From JANOMH01 sp031422295 (lineage in GTDB: Bacteria; Pseudomonadota; Alphaproteobacteria; Rhodobacterales; Rhodobacteraceae), in NCBI GenBank assembly GCA_031422295.1, contig JANOQM010000078.1:17360-81359 (forward strand): a stretch of 64,000 nucleotides of DNA. Reading direction: 5' to 3'. A program made the position numbers and the translations under genes. The notes under the pieces were generated by a model, which worked only from the letters and a program-made list of their open reading frames with translations, was not told the DNA's origin and made no database searches. Positions 17,820 through 26,337 of this stretch are shown here, in pieces (the stretch's first letter is position 1; every line of letters begins with the position of its first letter).

Positions 17820-18092
17820 ATGCGTGCTGCCTTAATGACCCACGACAAACCCGGTGCCCTGCAAATCCGGCTGGATACCAGAACCGCCCATCTGGACTAT
17901 ATCAAAGCCACAGGCGTGGTTGAAATGGCCGGGCCGCTATTGGACGAGGCCGGGCAAATGTGCGGATCGTTGATCATTCTGGACGTGGCCGATATGGCCG
18001 CGGCGCAAACTTGGGCCGATCATGACCCCTATGCCAAAGCCGGACTTTTTGCGACAGTCACCCTGACAGAATGGAAAAAGGTAATCGGCTGA
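17820..18092 (+). CDS. YciI-like protein
   Basis: A 90-residue ferredoxin-like alpha/beta protein of the YciI family. The late DHDPYAKAGLF segment carries the His-Asp pair proposed as a small active site, and the middle has the family's Gly-Pro-Leu turn (AGPLLDEAG). Biochemical roles of YciI proteins are mostly unknown; some act as small hydrolases or dehalogenase-like domains. It is 3 bases from gpsA and its TGA overlaps the ATG of the EVE-domain gene, so it belongs to the tsaD operon. Confidence 0.85.
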   Translation: MRAALMTHDKPGALQIRLDTRTAHLDYIKATGVVEMAGPLLDEAGQMCGSLIILDVADMAAAQTWADHDPYAKAGLFATVTLTEWKKVIG

Positions 18093-18505
18093 TGGCCTAC
18101 TGGCTGTTCAAATCCGAACCCGAGGTGTTCGGTTGGCCCGATCAGGTGGCACTTGGGGCCAAGGGTGGCGAATGGCATGGAATCCGCAATTATCAGGCGC
18201 GCAACAACATGCGCCTGATGCAGATCGGCGATTGGGCGTTGTTCTATCATTCCAATATCGGCAAGGAAATCGTCGGCATCGTCGAGGTGATCAGCGCTAT
18301 TCACCCCGACAGCACAACCGACGATCCGCGTTGGGATTGTGTCGATGTGCGGGCCGTGGTTGCGCTGGGCAAGCCGGTGACCTTGGAACAGATCAAATCA
18401 GACCCGCGCCTTGCAAACATGGTCTTGGTGAAAAATTCGCGCCTGTCGGTTCAGCCGGTTACGCCCGAAGAATGGCAGATTGTTTGTGCATTGGGCGAGG
18501 GCTAA
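18092..18505 (+). CDS. EVE-domain protein (PUA-like)
   Basis: A 137-residue single-domain EVE protein. The start at 18092 overlaps the preceding stop by one base (TGATG) and yields the family opening MAYWLFKSEPEVFGW. WHGIRNYQARNNM and GDWALFYHSN are the classic EVE signatures lining the pocket. EVE domains are PUA-related and bind modified bases or nucleotides in DNA or RNA; the cellular role of the bacterial stand-alone form is unclear. It is the fourth gene of the tsaD operon, alongside a tRNA-modifying enzyme, which fits a link to RNA bases but does not prove it. Confidence 0.9.
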   Translation: MAYWLFKSEPEVFGWPDQVALGAKGGEWHGIRNYQARNNMRLMQIGDWALFYHSNIGKEIVGIVEVISAIHPDSTTDDPRWDCVDVRAVVALGKPVTLEQIKSDPRLANMVLVKNSRLSVQPVTPEEWQIVCALGEG

Positions 18506-18532
18506 ACTGAGCCAAAACAAGGGGGGAAAGTC

Positions 18533-18928
18533 ATGGAATATCTTGCTGTCATCGCCGCCACCGTCGCGGCCTATGCGTTTGGGGCGGTCTGGTACATGAC
18601 TCTGTCAAAGCCGTGGATGGCTGCGGCGGGAATTACAATGGACGACAAGGGGCGGCCGCAGGGCGGCGGGAGTCCTTTGCCAATGGTTATCGGTTTCTTC
18701 TGCATCCTGCTGGTGGCAGGGATGATGCGCCATGTCTTTCAGATGGCTCAGATGGATACACTGGGCGAAGGGCTAATGGGCGGTTTCGGTCTAGGGGCGT
18801 TCATCATCACGCCGTGGCTGGCCATGTGTTATAATTATGGGATGAGGTCATTCCGGTTGACCCTGATCGACGGGACCTATGCAATCGTCGGCTGCACGAT
18901 TATCGGCGTGGTGCTGACGCTGTTCTGA
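18533..18928 (+). CDS. DUF1761 membrane protein
   Basis: A 131-residue protein with four hydrophobic segments (about 1-22, 47-66, 80-100 and 108-130). The opening, AAYAFGAVWYMTLSKPWM, has the Gly-x-x-W-Y motif of DUF1761, a family of small membrane proteins without an assigned function. GGGG (18522-18525) lies ahead of the ATG. It follows the EVE gene by 27 bases and is probably the end of the tsaD operon, with a hairpin 10 bases after its stop. Confidence 0.8.
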   Translation: MEYLAVIAATVAAYAFGAVWYMTLSKPWMAAAGITMDDKGRPQGGGSPLPMVIGFFCILLVAGMMRHVFQMAQMDTLGEGLMGGFGLGAFIITPWLAMCYNYGMRSFRLTLIDGTYAIVGCTIIGVVLTLF

Positions 18929-18937
18929 TATTGAAAA

Positions 18938-18961
18938 GGGGCCCTGACGGATCAGGACCCC
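18938..18961. terminator. Hairpin after the tsaD operon
   Basis: GGGG-C-CCTGA, a CGGA loop, and TCAGG-A-CCCC form a nine-pair stem with one mismatch, 10 bases past the DUF1761 stop. On the plus strand it runs into CCCTCTC rather than a U-run. On the minus strand the stem is followed by TTTT, so it could also stop leftward transcription. Confidence 0.55.
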
Positions 18962-19104
18962 CCTCTCACCCGCGTACTCCCACACGCGAAATTGAAACTT
19001 TGGGTCCGGCCATCCTAGCCTCTGGTGATTTAATTACTCCAATGGCGGCTGATTCTCCTAGTTCCAAGCGCATGGTATTCTATTCAAATTGCGCACCGGA
19101 CAAC

Positions 19105-19133
19105 AAAACGCCCGCCACAACGCTGGGCGGGCG
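19105..19133 (-). terminator. Terminator of the DUF2853 gene
   Basis: Read on the minus strand, GCCCGCC and GGCGGGC form a 7-bp GC stem (8 with the flanking pair) around a 9-base loop, followed by GTTTTGTT. It lies about 20 bases after the stop of the gene ending at 19152, as expected for an intrinsic terminator. Confidence 0.75.
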
Positions 19134-19151
19134 CAAGCTGCGGAGCATATA

Positions 19152-19493
19152 TCAGGCGTATATTTTTTCTTTGCCGAAATGCTTGGTCAGCATGTAGTAG
19201 ACAACAGCCCGGTATTTGTTGCGTTCAGATTTGCCATAGGTTTCAATGACCGAATGGATCGCAGCCATCAGTTCGGGTCCGTCTTTCAGACCCAGTTTCT
19301 TGACCAGAAAATTGTTCTTGACGGTCTCGAGTTCGGTGGCTTGTCCAGCGGCAACAGTGCTGGCGTCTTTGTCATAGACCGATGGGCCACAGCCAATCGT
19401 GACCTTGCGCAGCAGGTCCATATCCGGCGTCATCTTGCACTTGTTGCGCAGGTCGTCCGCATATTGCGCAATCAATTCGTCTCTCTTTCCCAT
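19152..19493 (-). CDS. DUF2853 family protein
   Basis: A 113-residue, mostly helical, highly charged cytoplasmic protein. The opening MGKRDELIAQYADDLRNK, the middle LETVKNNFLVKKLGL and the end YYMLTKHFGKEKIYA match DUF2853, a family widespread in alphaproteobacteria and structurally known but functionally unassigned. It is a single-gene unit: its promoter must lie in the 213-base gap toward ahcY, which faces the same way but ends at its own strong hairpin, and it has its own terminator. Confidence 0.85.
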   Translation of the reverse strand: MGKRDELIAQYADDLRNKCKMTPDMDLLRKVTIGCGPSVYDKDASTVAAGQATELETVKNNFLVKKLGLKDGPELMAAIHSVIETYGKSERNKYRAVVYYMLTKHFGKEKIYA

Positions 19494-19662
19494 CGTTCCG
19501 TCCCTATTGTGAGTGTCTGGCCAGTGATCGGCCGGTTTAGCCCGTCACATTGCTGCGACGTTGCCGTTAACTCTATGGCGGTTACGCCAAACCGGTAAAG
19601 AAAAATCGGGGAAAAATCGCACTGCACTCTCCCCCGTTGGCGAATAGGCGCACACAACAAAA

Positions 19663-19690
19663 GGCGCGCTGGTTGCCCAGCGCGCCTTTT
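19663..19690. terminator. Strong terminator after ahcY
   Basis: GGCGCGCTGG and CCAGCGCGCC (19663-19672 and 19677-19686) make a perfect 10-bp stem with a 4-base loop. It is flanked by AAAA on the left and TTTT on the right, so it works in either direction. The ahcY stop lies about 20 bases away. Confidence 0.9.
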
Positions 19691-19706
19691 GTTCAAGTCC
19701 GTCCGA

Positions 19707-21101
19707 TCAGTAGCGGTAATGCTCGTTCTTGAACGGGCCTTCGATCGCCACGCCGATATAATCGGCCTGATCCTTTTTCAACTCGGTCAGCTTCACCCCG
19801 ATCCGTTTCAGATGCAGGCGGGCTACCTTTTCATCCAGCGCTTTCGGCAGGATGTAGACGCCGGGTTGATATTCGGAACCTTTGGTCCACAGTTCGATTT
19901 GCGCCAGCACCTGATTGGTAAAGCTTGCCGACATTACGAATGACGGGTGCCCGGTGCCATTGCCAAGGTTCAATAGACGTCCCTCGGACAACAGGATGAT
20001 CTTGTTGCCGGACGGCATCTCGATCATGTCGACCTGTTCTTTGATATTGGTCCATTTGTGGTTCTTCAGCGCGGCGACTTGGATTTCATTGTCGAAATGG
20101 CCGATGTTGCCGACGATGGCCATATTTTTCATTTCGCGCATATGCTCAATGCGGATCACGTCCTTGTTGCCGGTAGTGGTGACAAAGATGTCGGCGGTCT
20201 GCACGACATCCTCAAGCGTGGTCACCTGAAAACCGTCCATCGCCGCCTGCAACGCACAGATCGGGTCGACTTCAGTCACGATCACGCGGGCGCCAGCGCC
20301 TTGCAACGACGCAGCCGACCCTTTGCCCACATCGCCATAACCGCAGACAACGGCCACCTTGCCTGCCATCATCGTATCAGTGGCGCGGCGGATGCCATCG
20401 ACCAGCGATTCCTTGCAGCCGTATTTATTGTCGAACTTCGACTTGGTGACTGAATCGTTCACGTTGATCGCGGGAAAGGGCAGTTGGCCCTTCTTGTGCA
20501 GCTCGTACAGGCGATGCACGCCGGTCGTGGTTTCCTCGGATACGCCCTTGATCGCGGCGCGTTGTTTGGTGAACCAACCGGGGGATGCGGCGAGGCGCTT
20601 TTTGATCTGCGCGAACAGGCAAACTTCCTCCTCGGAGGTCGGCACCATGATCAGGTCAGTCTCCCCCGCCTCGACCCGCGCACCCATCAGAATGTACAGC
20701 GTCGCGTCGCCACCGTCGTCCAGGATCATGTTGCAGGTTCCCTCGGGGAACATGAAAATCATGTCGGTATAGGTCCAATACTCCTCAAGTGTTTCACCCT
20801 TGATCGCAAAGACCGGGGTGCCGCCTGCGGCAATGGCAGCGGCAGCATGGTCCTGGGTCGAAAATATGTTGCAAGAGGCCCAGCGCACATCGGCGCCAAG
20901 GGCGGTCAAGGTTTCGATCAGCGCGGCTGTCTGGATCGTCATGTGCAAAGACCCGGCAATCCGCGCGCCCCGTAGCGGCTTGGACACGCCATATTCCTCG
21001 CGCAGGGCCATCAGCCCCGGCATTTCGGTTTCGGCGATATCAAGCTCCTTGCGCCCGAACGCGGCAAGGTCGATATCTTTGACAATGTAATCCTTAGCCA
21101 T
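19707..21101 (-). CDS. ahcY: Adenosylhomocysteinase
   Basis: A 464-residue enzyme that splits S-adenosylhomocysteine into adenosine and homocysteine, removing the product inhibitor of methyltransferases. The length is that of the bacterial form with its extra internal segment. The NAD-binding loop VVCGYGDVGKGSA and the closing KDQADYIGVAIEGPFKNEHYRY are intact; the C-terminal Lys-Tyr residues contact NAD of the neighbouring subunit in the tetramer. A ribosome site GGAG lies before the ATG. The 73 bases upstream do not show the SAH-riboswitch consensus. Monocistronic, ending at the strong hairpin beside it. Confidence 0.97.
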   Translation of the reverse strand: MAKDYIVKDIDLAAFGRKELDIAETEMPGLMALREEYGVSKPLRGARIAGSLHMTIQTAALIETLTALGADVRWASCNIFSTQDHAAAAIAAGGTPVFAIKGETLEEYWTYTDMIFMFPEGTCNMILDDGGDATLYILMGARVEAGETDLIMVPTSEEEVCLFAQIKKRLAASPGWFTKQRAAIKGVSEETTTGVHRLYELHKKGQLPFPAINVNDSVTKSKFDNKYGCKESLVDGIRRATDTMMAGKVAVVCGYGDVGKGSAASLQGAGARVIVTEVDPICALQAAMDGFQVTTLEDVVQTADIFVTTTGNKDVIRIEHMREMKNMAIVGNIGHFDNEIQVAALKNHKWTNIKEQVDMIEMPSGNKIILLSEGRLLNLGNGTGHPSFVMSASFTNQVLAQIELWTKGSEYQPGVYILPKALDEKVARLHLKRIGVKLTELKKDQADYIGVAIEGPFKNEHYRY

Positions 21102-21174
21102 CTGGCACGCGCTCCATGATCCTGAATTCTGACCGGGCAGATAGCACTCAAACCGGGGTTGGACAATGGCGGGG

Positions 21175-22329
21175 CTAGTCGGTGAACAGGTCCAAGTAGG
21201 GTTCGTATCGGAAAACTCTGTTGCGCTTCTGGCCTGTAATTTCCTTTAGAAGCCCGAGTTCAACAAATCGCTCGGTCAGAAGGTTGGCCGACTGCCCGGA
21301 GACCCCGATCCTTGCGGCCACTGTCGCTACTGTAACGACTGGTTTTTGGTACAAGGATTCGAGCAGGGCGAGCGCTCCTGGGCTTCCCCGTCGCATGTTG
21401 ACCAAAAGTTGTCGATGTTCTTCCCGCATCGATATGAACTTTCGTGCCGTCTGGGCAGCCTCATCAGCTACCTCTGCAACGCCCTGAAGAAAAAAATTGA
21501 TCCAGTCTTCCCATCTCCCTTCCGTTCGAATGCTAGTCAAGAGGTCGTAGTAGGTCGCTCTATGACGCTTGAGGTAATGGGAAAGGTAGAGGACAGGTTT
21601 TTGTAACAAGACCCGCTCACACAACCAAAAAGTGATCAGCAATCGCCCGATTCGCCCATTGCCATCTAAAAATGGGTGAATGGTTTCAAACTGGGCATGT
21701 ATGAGTGCAAGCCGGATGAGTGGTGGCAGGTCGTCGTCTTCATGAAGATAGCGTTCGAATGCAGCAAGTAGTTCTGGAAGTTCAGCGGGAGGTGGTGGCA
21801 CGAAGGTAGCATTCTGAAGATTGGCACCCTTCGGCCCAATCCAGTTTTGGCGACTTCGAAATTCCCCCGGTTCAGCTTTTTGGCCACGGATCCCTTGCAT
21901 CAGTCGCAGATGAAGTTCACGGATCAGTCTTAGAGACAGTGGCAACTCGGGCAAACGTGTTAGTCCGTGGTTCAATGCTGCGATGTAATTTAGGATTTCT
22001 TCGGTGTCGTCTGGCCTGTTTGGATCGTAGATGTTGGCTTCGGCCGCAAGGACATCATCCAGAGATGCTTGCGTCCCTTCGATCTGAGAAGACAGGACTG
22101 CTTCCTTGCGGACATACATGAAAACAAAAAGGTCCACGTTTGGCAAAACCTCAGCAGAGCCATCCAGCCGACCAAGTGAGCGGTCCGCCCTTGAAAGTAG
22201 CTGCTGCATGGTTCCGTCGATCTGAATTTGTGGATCGGGCGGCAAGTTCTGTGGAATGAATGCGCGGAAACCCTCTGGTTGCATTGCAAATTGGCCAGAT
22301 GACCGAAGTGGTTCTCTTAGTCTGTTCAT
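21175..22329 (-). CDS. Fic-domain protein adenylyltransferase (N-terminally inhibited, with C-terminal winged helix)
   Basis: A 384-residue Fic protein. I start it at ATG 22329 behind GGTGAG; a TTG at 22371 lacks a ribosome site. Residues about 1-95 form the Fic_N domain with SSQIEG (Ser80-x3-Glu84-Gly85), the inhibitory (S/T)xxxE(G/N) motif that blocks ATP binding in class II Fic proteins. The catalytic motif HPFLDGNGRIGR (218-229) is complete. The last ~60 residues look like a winged helix (TVATVAARIGVSGQSANLL). Such proteins transfer AMP to target hydroxyls; the target is unknown. No antitoxin gene is adjacent. The gene looks poorer in G+C than ahcY and carries a 10-bp-arm palindrome upstream, suggesting later acquisition and autoregulation. 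Confidence 0.9.
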   Translation of the reverse strand: MNRLREPLRSSGQFAMQPEGFRAFIPQNLPPDPQIQIDGTMQQLLSRADRSLGRLDGSAEVLPNVDLFVFMYVRKEAVLSSQIEGTQASLDDVLAAEANIYDPNRPDDTEEILNYIAALNHGLTRLPELPLSLRLIRELHLRLMQGIRGQKAEPGEFRSRQNWIGPKGANLQNATFVPPPPAELPELLAAFERYLHEDDDLPPLIRLALIHAQFETIHPFLDGNGRIGRLLITFWLCERVLLQKPVLYLSHYLKRHRATYYDLLTSIRTEGRWEDWINFFLQGVAEVADEAAQTARKFISMREEHRQLLVNMRRGSPGALALLESLYQKPVVTVATVAARIGVSGQSANLLTERFVELGLLKEITGQKRNRVFRYEPYLDLFTD

Positions 22330-22397
22330 GCTGTAGCTCACCCGCGTTGTATAACGTCTTTGCTCAATCAAGCTTGACTAAGGACTATATTCTGTTT

Positions 22398-22424
22398 CCA
22401 TAATCAACTATTAATTGATTATGG
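22398..22424. promoter_or_regulatory. 27-bp palindrome upstream of fic
   Basis: CCATAATCAA (22398-22407) and TTGATTATGG (22415-22424) form a perfect 10-bp inverted repeat with a 7-base spacer. It lies 69 bases upstream of the fic ATG and about 50 bases before the divergent HD-domain gene. The size and symmetry suit a dimeric repressor operator. The winged helix at the C-terminus of the Fic protein makes autoregulation plausible. It has no U-run, so it is not a terminator. Confidence 0.6.
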
Positions 22425-22476
22425 CGAGCCAAAGACCAGCTTATTCAACCTAACTTGACCACACGGACCTCACCCC

Positions 22477-23067
22477 ATGAAACAACCCCGCGCCTGGCAA
22501 CGCATGCTCTCTGGCCGCATCCTTGACCTGCTGGACCCCACGCCGATGGATATCGAGATCGAGGATATCGCGCATGGCCTCGCCTTTGTCGCCCGTTGGA
22601 ACGGGCAGACCCGGGGCGATTATGCCTATTCAGTGGCCGAACATTCGTTGTTGGTCGAAGAGATTTTTGGGCGGTTGAACCCTGATGCGCCGGTGAAATG
22701 GCGGCTCGCGGCGTTGCTGCATGATGCGCCGGAATATGTGATCGGCGACATGATTTCCCCTGTGAAGGCAGCAGTCGGCCCTGGCTATGGGGTTTTGGAC
22801 GAACGGTTGACGGCGGCGGTGCATTTGCGGTTCGGACTGCCCAGCGTGATCCCGGCGTCGGTGAAAAAGCAGATCAAGAAAGCCGACAAGCTGTCAGCCT
22901 GGCTGGAAGCGACGCAGATTGCGGGGTTTACTGTGGCCGAAGCTGATAAGTTTTTTGGCGCGCCTGACCCTGACCTTGCCCGCAGCCTGACAATCCGCCT
23001 GCGTCCGCCGCTTACTGTGCGGGCCGAATTTACCGCCCTGCATTATGCCCTGTTGAAAGAGATGTGA
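22477..23067 (+). CDS. HD-domain phosphohydrolase (YfbR-like)
   Basis: A 196-residue HD-superfamily protein. Metal ligands are seen as His56 in SVAEHSLLVEE, His82-Asp83 in ALLHDAPEYVIGDM, and a later Asp in KKADKLSAWLEA. This set resembles YfbR-type 5'-deoxynucleotidases, which remove phosphate from dNMPs, though the family includes other phosphohydrolases. The start follows the fic palindrome region and is divergent from fic. The GNAT gene begins immediately after its stop. Confidence 0.82.
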   Translation: MKQPRAWQRMLSGRILDLLDPTPMDIEIEDIAHGLAFVARWNGQTRGDYAYSVAEHSLLVEEIFGRLNPDAPVKWRLAALLHDAPEYVIGDMISPVKAAVGPGYGVLDERLTAAVHLRFGLPSVIPASVKKQIKKADKLSAWLEATQIAGFTVAEADKFFGAPDPDLARSLTIRLRPPLTVRAEFTALHYALLKEM

Positions 23068-23568
23068 ATGACCGTGACAACCCGCCCCGCCTTGGCCGCC
23101 GATGTGGCACAAATGACTGCCCTTTTGAACGAGATCATCGCAATAGGTGGCACCACGGCGCATCAGCGCCCGTTTGATGAAGACCGGATGCTGCACCATT
23201 ACATCACGCCCGAACGTCACATCAGCACAATCGTGGCCGAACTGGACAGCGCAATCGTCGGCTTTCAAATGCTGGTCTGGCCCGATCCGGCGCTTGGGCC
23301 AATGCCGGACGGCTGGGGGTTTATCGCCAGCTTTGTCAAGGTTGGGATTACCGGCCAAGGCATCGGACGCGCCATGTTCACGGCCACCTGTGCCGCCGCC
23401 CGTGCCGCTGATTGCAGGCATATCGACGCAACGATGCGGGCGGATAATGCAAGCGGGCTGCAGTTTTACAGCGCGATGGGATTTACCGATTATGACCGGC
23501 TTTGTGCGGTTCCTTTGCGCGACGGGCGGCTGGTGGACCGGGTCAGGAAGCGGTTTGATGTGCCATAG
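23068..23568 (+). CDS. GNAT-family N-acetyltransferase
   Basis: A 166-residue GNAT. The acetyl-CoA loop is seen as VGITGQGIGRAMF (the R/Q-x-x-G-x-G/A motif) near residue 93, after the strand GFIASFVKVG. The late segment RADNASGLQFYSAMGF is the usual C-terminal motif. It starts directly after the HD-gene stop, so the two are cotranscribed. The opening resembles L-amino acid or phosphinothricin-type acetyltransferases, but the substrate is unknown. Confidence 0.88.
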   Translation: MTVTTRPALAADVAQMTALLNEIIAIGGTTAHQRPFDEDRMLHHYITPERHISTIVAELDSAIVGFQMLVWPDPALGPMPDGWGFIASFVKVGITGQGIGRAMFTATCAAARAADCRHIDATMRADNASGLQFYSAMGFTDYDRLCAVPLRDGRLVDRVRKRFDVP

Positions 23569-23596
23569 GTCCACGGCGCCCCGGCCGACAACGCCT

Positions 23597-24148
23597 TTAT
23601 CGCGGGCTTCGTTTGGCGAGGATCCGCTGCAACGTGCGCCTGTGCATGCTAAGACGCCGGGCAGTTTCGCTGACGTTGCGTTCGCATAGTTCATAGACCC
23701 TCTGGATATGTTCCCAACGCACCCTGTCAGCACTCATTGGGTTTTCCGGCGGCGGGGGCAGTTGGTTTTTCGTAGCCAGCAGCGCATGGGTCACGTCATT
23801 AGCATCGGCAGGCTTGGACAGATAATCGGTTGCCCCGAATTTGACTGCTGCAACTGCCGTTGCAATTGCGCCATATCCAGTCAAAACCACAATCCGGGCA
23901 TCGGGGCGGCGGTCGCGCAATGCCTCGACCACATCCAGCCCATTTCCATCCTCCAGCCGCAGATCAACAACCGCATAGGCCGGGGGGCGAGACTTGGCGA
24001 TAGCTTTGCCTTCGGCGACGCTGGCGGCCAGTTCAACGGCAAAACCCCGCTTTTCCATCGCCTTACCCAGCCGGGTCAGAAACGCATGGTCATCATCGAC
24101 CAGCAGCAATGATGTATCAGGGCCCAGATCATATGCGACGGTTTCCAC
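23597..24148 (-). CDS. regA: Redox response regulator RegA/PrrA/ActR
   Basis: A 183-residue two-domain regulator that controls photosynthesis, respiration, CO2 and nitrogen fixation genes in Rhodobacterales. The receiver domain has the acidic pair in LLLVDDDHAF, the phospho-acceptor Asp62 in AVVDLRL, Thr90 and Lys112. A PPPPENP linker, typical of RegA, leads to a Fis-like helix-turn-helix, SETARRLSMHRRTLQRILAKR (about 160-180). The start is GTG 24148, since AAAGGA lies 6 bases upstream and sits inside the longer TTG frame. It is downstream of senC on the same strand, with the kinase gene regB divergent. Confidence 0.95.
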   Translation of the reverse strand: METVAYDLGPDTSLLLVDDDHAFLTRLGKAMEKRGFAVELAASVAEGKAIAKSRPPAYAVVDLRLEDGNGLDVVEALRDRRPDARIVVLTGYGAIATAVAAVKFGATDYLSKPADANDVTHALLATKNQLPPPPENPMSADRVRWEHIQRVYELCERNVSETARRLSMHRRTLQRILAKRSPR

Positions 24149-24199
24149 AGGATGTCCTTTCAAGCGTTGATGCAGACCTAGTTCGATGCAGGTGTCAGG

Positions 24200-24820
24200 T
24201 CAATTCGACGCCGCGTTGACAAAGCATTCGGTCTTGGCGGCCACCGCCTCGGGTGTATCGTCACGCTGAAAGAAATCCATAAAACCGCCATCGGGCAGGA
24301 CCAGATAGCTGAATGTCGAATGATCCATCAGATAGAAGTCCGGGTCGCCGTCCTGTTTGGCATAATAGGTCCGGTAAGCGGCAGATGCGGCTGCAATCTG
24401 GTCATCGCTGCCGGTTAGCCCAATCATCCGGTCGTGGAAGTTGTCGGTATATTCCGCCATAATCTGGAACGTATCGCGGGCAGGGTCGATGGTGATGAAA
24501 ACCGGCGTGGCCGTGATCCCGCGGGATTCCAAAATTTCCACGGCGGCCGCGTTGCGCGCATTGTCCAGCGGGCAGACATCGGGGCAGAACGTGTAGCCAA
24601 AATAGATGATGCTGGGTGTAGTGATAACATCCGTTTCCGTAACAGTCGCTCCACCTTCATTTATCAGGGTAAACGGCCCGCCAATATCGCCTCCGGCTAC
24701 TTGCCCGCCGCGACAGGCCGCAAAGGCATCGGGTGGCTGCCAGAGTTGAGTCACGACATAGGTGCCGCCGATCAGGGCCGAAATGATCGCGGCCCCGCCT
24801 ATTGCCAGTGTCTTGTCCAT
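24200..24820 (-). CDS. senC: SCO1/SenC copper protein
   Basis: A 206-residue membrane-anchored thioredoxin-fold protein that delivers copper to the CuA centre of cytochrome c oxidase and, in Rhodobacter, affects RegB signalling. Start ATG 24820 behind GAGGG gives one N-terminal helix (about 6-27) and then a periplasmic domain. The copper ligands are visible: Cys79 and Cys83 in YTFCPDVCP, and His167 in LMDHSTF. It starts 87 bases from the divergent regB start and precedes regA, the arrangement known from Rhodobacter as prrC/senC. Confidence 0.95.
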   Translation of the reverse strand: MDKTLAIGGAAIISALIGGTYVVTQLWQPPDAFAACRGGQVAGGDIGGPFTLINEGGATVTETDVITTPSIIYFGYTFCPDVCPLDNARNAAAVEILESRGITATPVFITIDPARDTFQIMAEYTDNFHDRMIGLTGSDDQIAAASAAYRTYYAKQDGDPDFYLMDHSTFSYLVLPDGGFMDFFQRDDTPEAVAAKTECFVNAASN

Positions 24821-24907
24821 GCTGCCCTCGTCACTTGTTCGATCGGTCGCATTGATCGGGCAACCAAGACCGGAATACAATGGCCCAGATTGATACAGGA
24901 TCAGCGC

Positions 24908-26272
24908 ATGGCGGTTTCCGAATTTCAGGTTTTCCAAGACCAGCAGCGCAGCAACTGGGTGCGACTGCACACGCTTGTGGTGCTGCGCTGGTTCGCCATT
25001 TGTGGCCAGATCATCGCAGTCTTTTGTGCGGTCCTGATCTATGACCTGCAATTCCGGGTTGGGCTGGTGTCGATTACCATTGGCGCGTCCGTTTTGGCCA
25101 ACCTGTTTTCAACTTTCCTTTTTCCCAAAAACAAACAGCTGTCCGAGAGAGAAGCAGCCGCCACCCTGGGCTTTGACATTCTGCAACTGGGGCTGTTGCT
25201 GTATCTGACCGGCGGGCTGAACAACCCGTTTGCCCTGCTGATGCTGGCCCCGGTCACCATTGCCGCCACAGTTCTGCATTTACGCAGCACTGTGGTCACG
25301 GGCGTGTTGGCCATTGTGATTATCACTGCCTTGAGTCAGTTCTATCTGCCGCTTTATACGGAAACTGGGGCCGTCCTGATGCTGCCCAGCCTCTTCCTGT
25401 TTGGCGTCTGGCTGGCATTGGTCATCGGGGTGGTGTTTTTGGCGATTTATGCCCGGCAAGTCACGACCGAAATGCACACGATGGGCGAGGCGCTGGTTGC
25501 AACCCGGCTGGCCCTGGCCCGCGAACAAAAACTGACCGATCTGGGCGGGGTTGTTGCCGCCGCCGCGCATGAGCTGGGCACGCCGCTGGCGACGATCAAG
25601 TTGGTCAGCACTGAACTGATGGATGAGCTGCGCGGCCAGCCTGCATTGTATGAAGATGCCGCCCTGATTGGTGCGCAGGCCGACCGGTGCCGTGATATTT
25701 TGCGGTCCATGGGTCAGGCTGGCAAGGATGACCTGCACCTGCGCCGCGCCCCGATTGAGGCCGTGCTGCGCGATGCGGCAGAGCCACATATGAACCGCGG
25801 CAAGATTGTGACATTTTCCGTGGTCGCCGAGCCGGGCGAAAGCAATCGCCAACCCGTTGTCATGCGCCGCCCCGAAATTATCCATGGGCTACGCAATCTG
25901 ATTCAGAATGCCGTCGATTTTGCTGTCGGTTCTGTCAACATCGAAGTGCGCTGGTCTGCGACGGCAATCTTGGTCCGGATCGAGGATGACGGCCCCGGAT
26001 TTCCGCCCACCGTGATGGAGCGGATCGGTATGCCGTTTATGCATGGGCGTCGACAGATTGTCGGTCGGCCCGGCTATGAAGGGATGGGGTTGGGCCTATT
26101 TATCGCCAAAACACTGCTTGAACGGACAGGTGCGACACTGCGCTTTGCCAATGCAACCCGGCTTGCGGGCGGCGGTGCAGTTATTGCCGTCGAATGGCCA
26201 CGCCGCCTGATTGACCCCGAACAAGGTGCCATGTCCGAACCGCTGGGCGAAAATCCACCACTTCTCGCCTAA
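24908..26272 (+). CDS. regB: Redox sensor histidine kinase RegB/PrrB
   Basis: A 454-residue membrane kinase that phosphorylates RegA when the respiratory quinone pool is reduced. Start ATG 24908 follows AGGAT; an in-frame extension upstream is antisense to senC and rejected. Six hydrophobic segments span about 22-180, with the quinone-binding GGLNNPF (102-108). The H-box is AAAHELGTPLATIK with His221, and the redox-active cysteine lies in QADRCRDIL (Cys261). The N, G1 and G2 ATP-binding boxes follow (NLIQNAVDFA, EDDGPGFP, GMGLGLFIAK). All known sensing residues are kept, so the switch should be functional. Confidence 0.96.
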   Translation: MAVSEFQVFQDQQRSNWVRLHTLVVLRWFAICGQIIAVFCAVLIYDLQFRVGLVSITIGASVLANLFSTFLFPKNKQLSEREAAATLGFDILQLGLLLYLTGGLNNPFALLMLAPVTIAATVLHLRSTVVTGVLAIVIITALSQFYLPLYTETGAVLMLPSLFLFGVWLALVIGVVFLAIYARQVTTEMHTMGEALVATRLALAREQKLTDLGGVVAAAAHELGTPLATIKLVSTELMDELRGQPALYEDAALIGAQADRCRDILRSMGQAGKDDLHLRRAPIEAVLRDAAEPHMNRGKIVTFSVVAEPGESNRQPVVMRRPEIIHGLRNLIQNAVDFAVGSVNIEVRWSATAILVRIEDDGPGFPPTVMERIGMPFMHGRRQIVGRPGYEGMGLGLFIAKTLLERTGATLRFANATRLAGGGAVIAVEWPRRLIDPEQGAMSEPLGENPPLLA

Positions 26273-26337
26273 AGTCCGGGGACGGTGCGGTCTGTTCGTG
26301 GTTGTTCTGCCAAAGAACACCGGGCTGCCCGGGAACT

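Noticed and set aside
21102..21174. SAH riboswitch upstream of ahcY
   Set aside because: The 73 bases do not show the conserved core or stems; only a normal ribosome site is visible.
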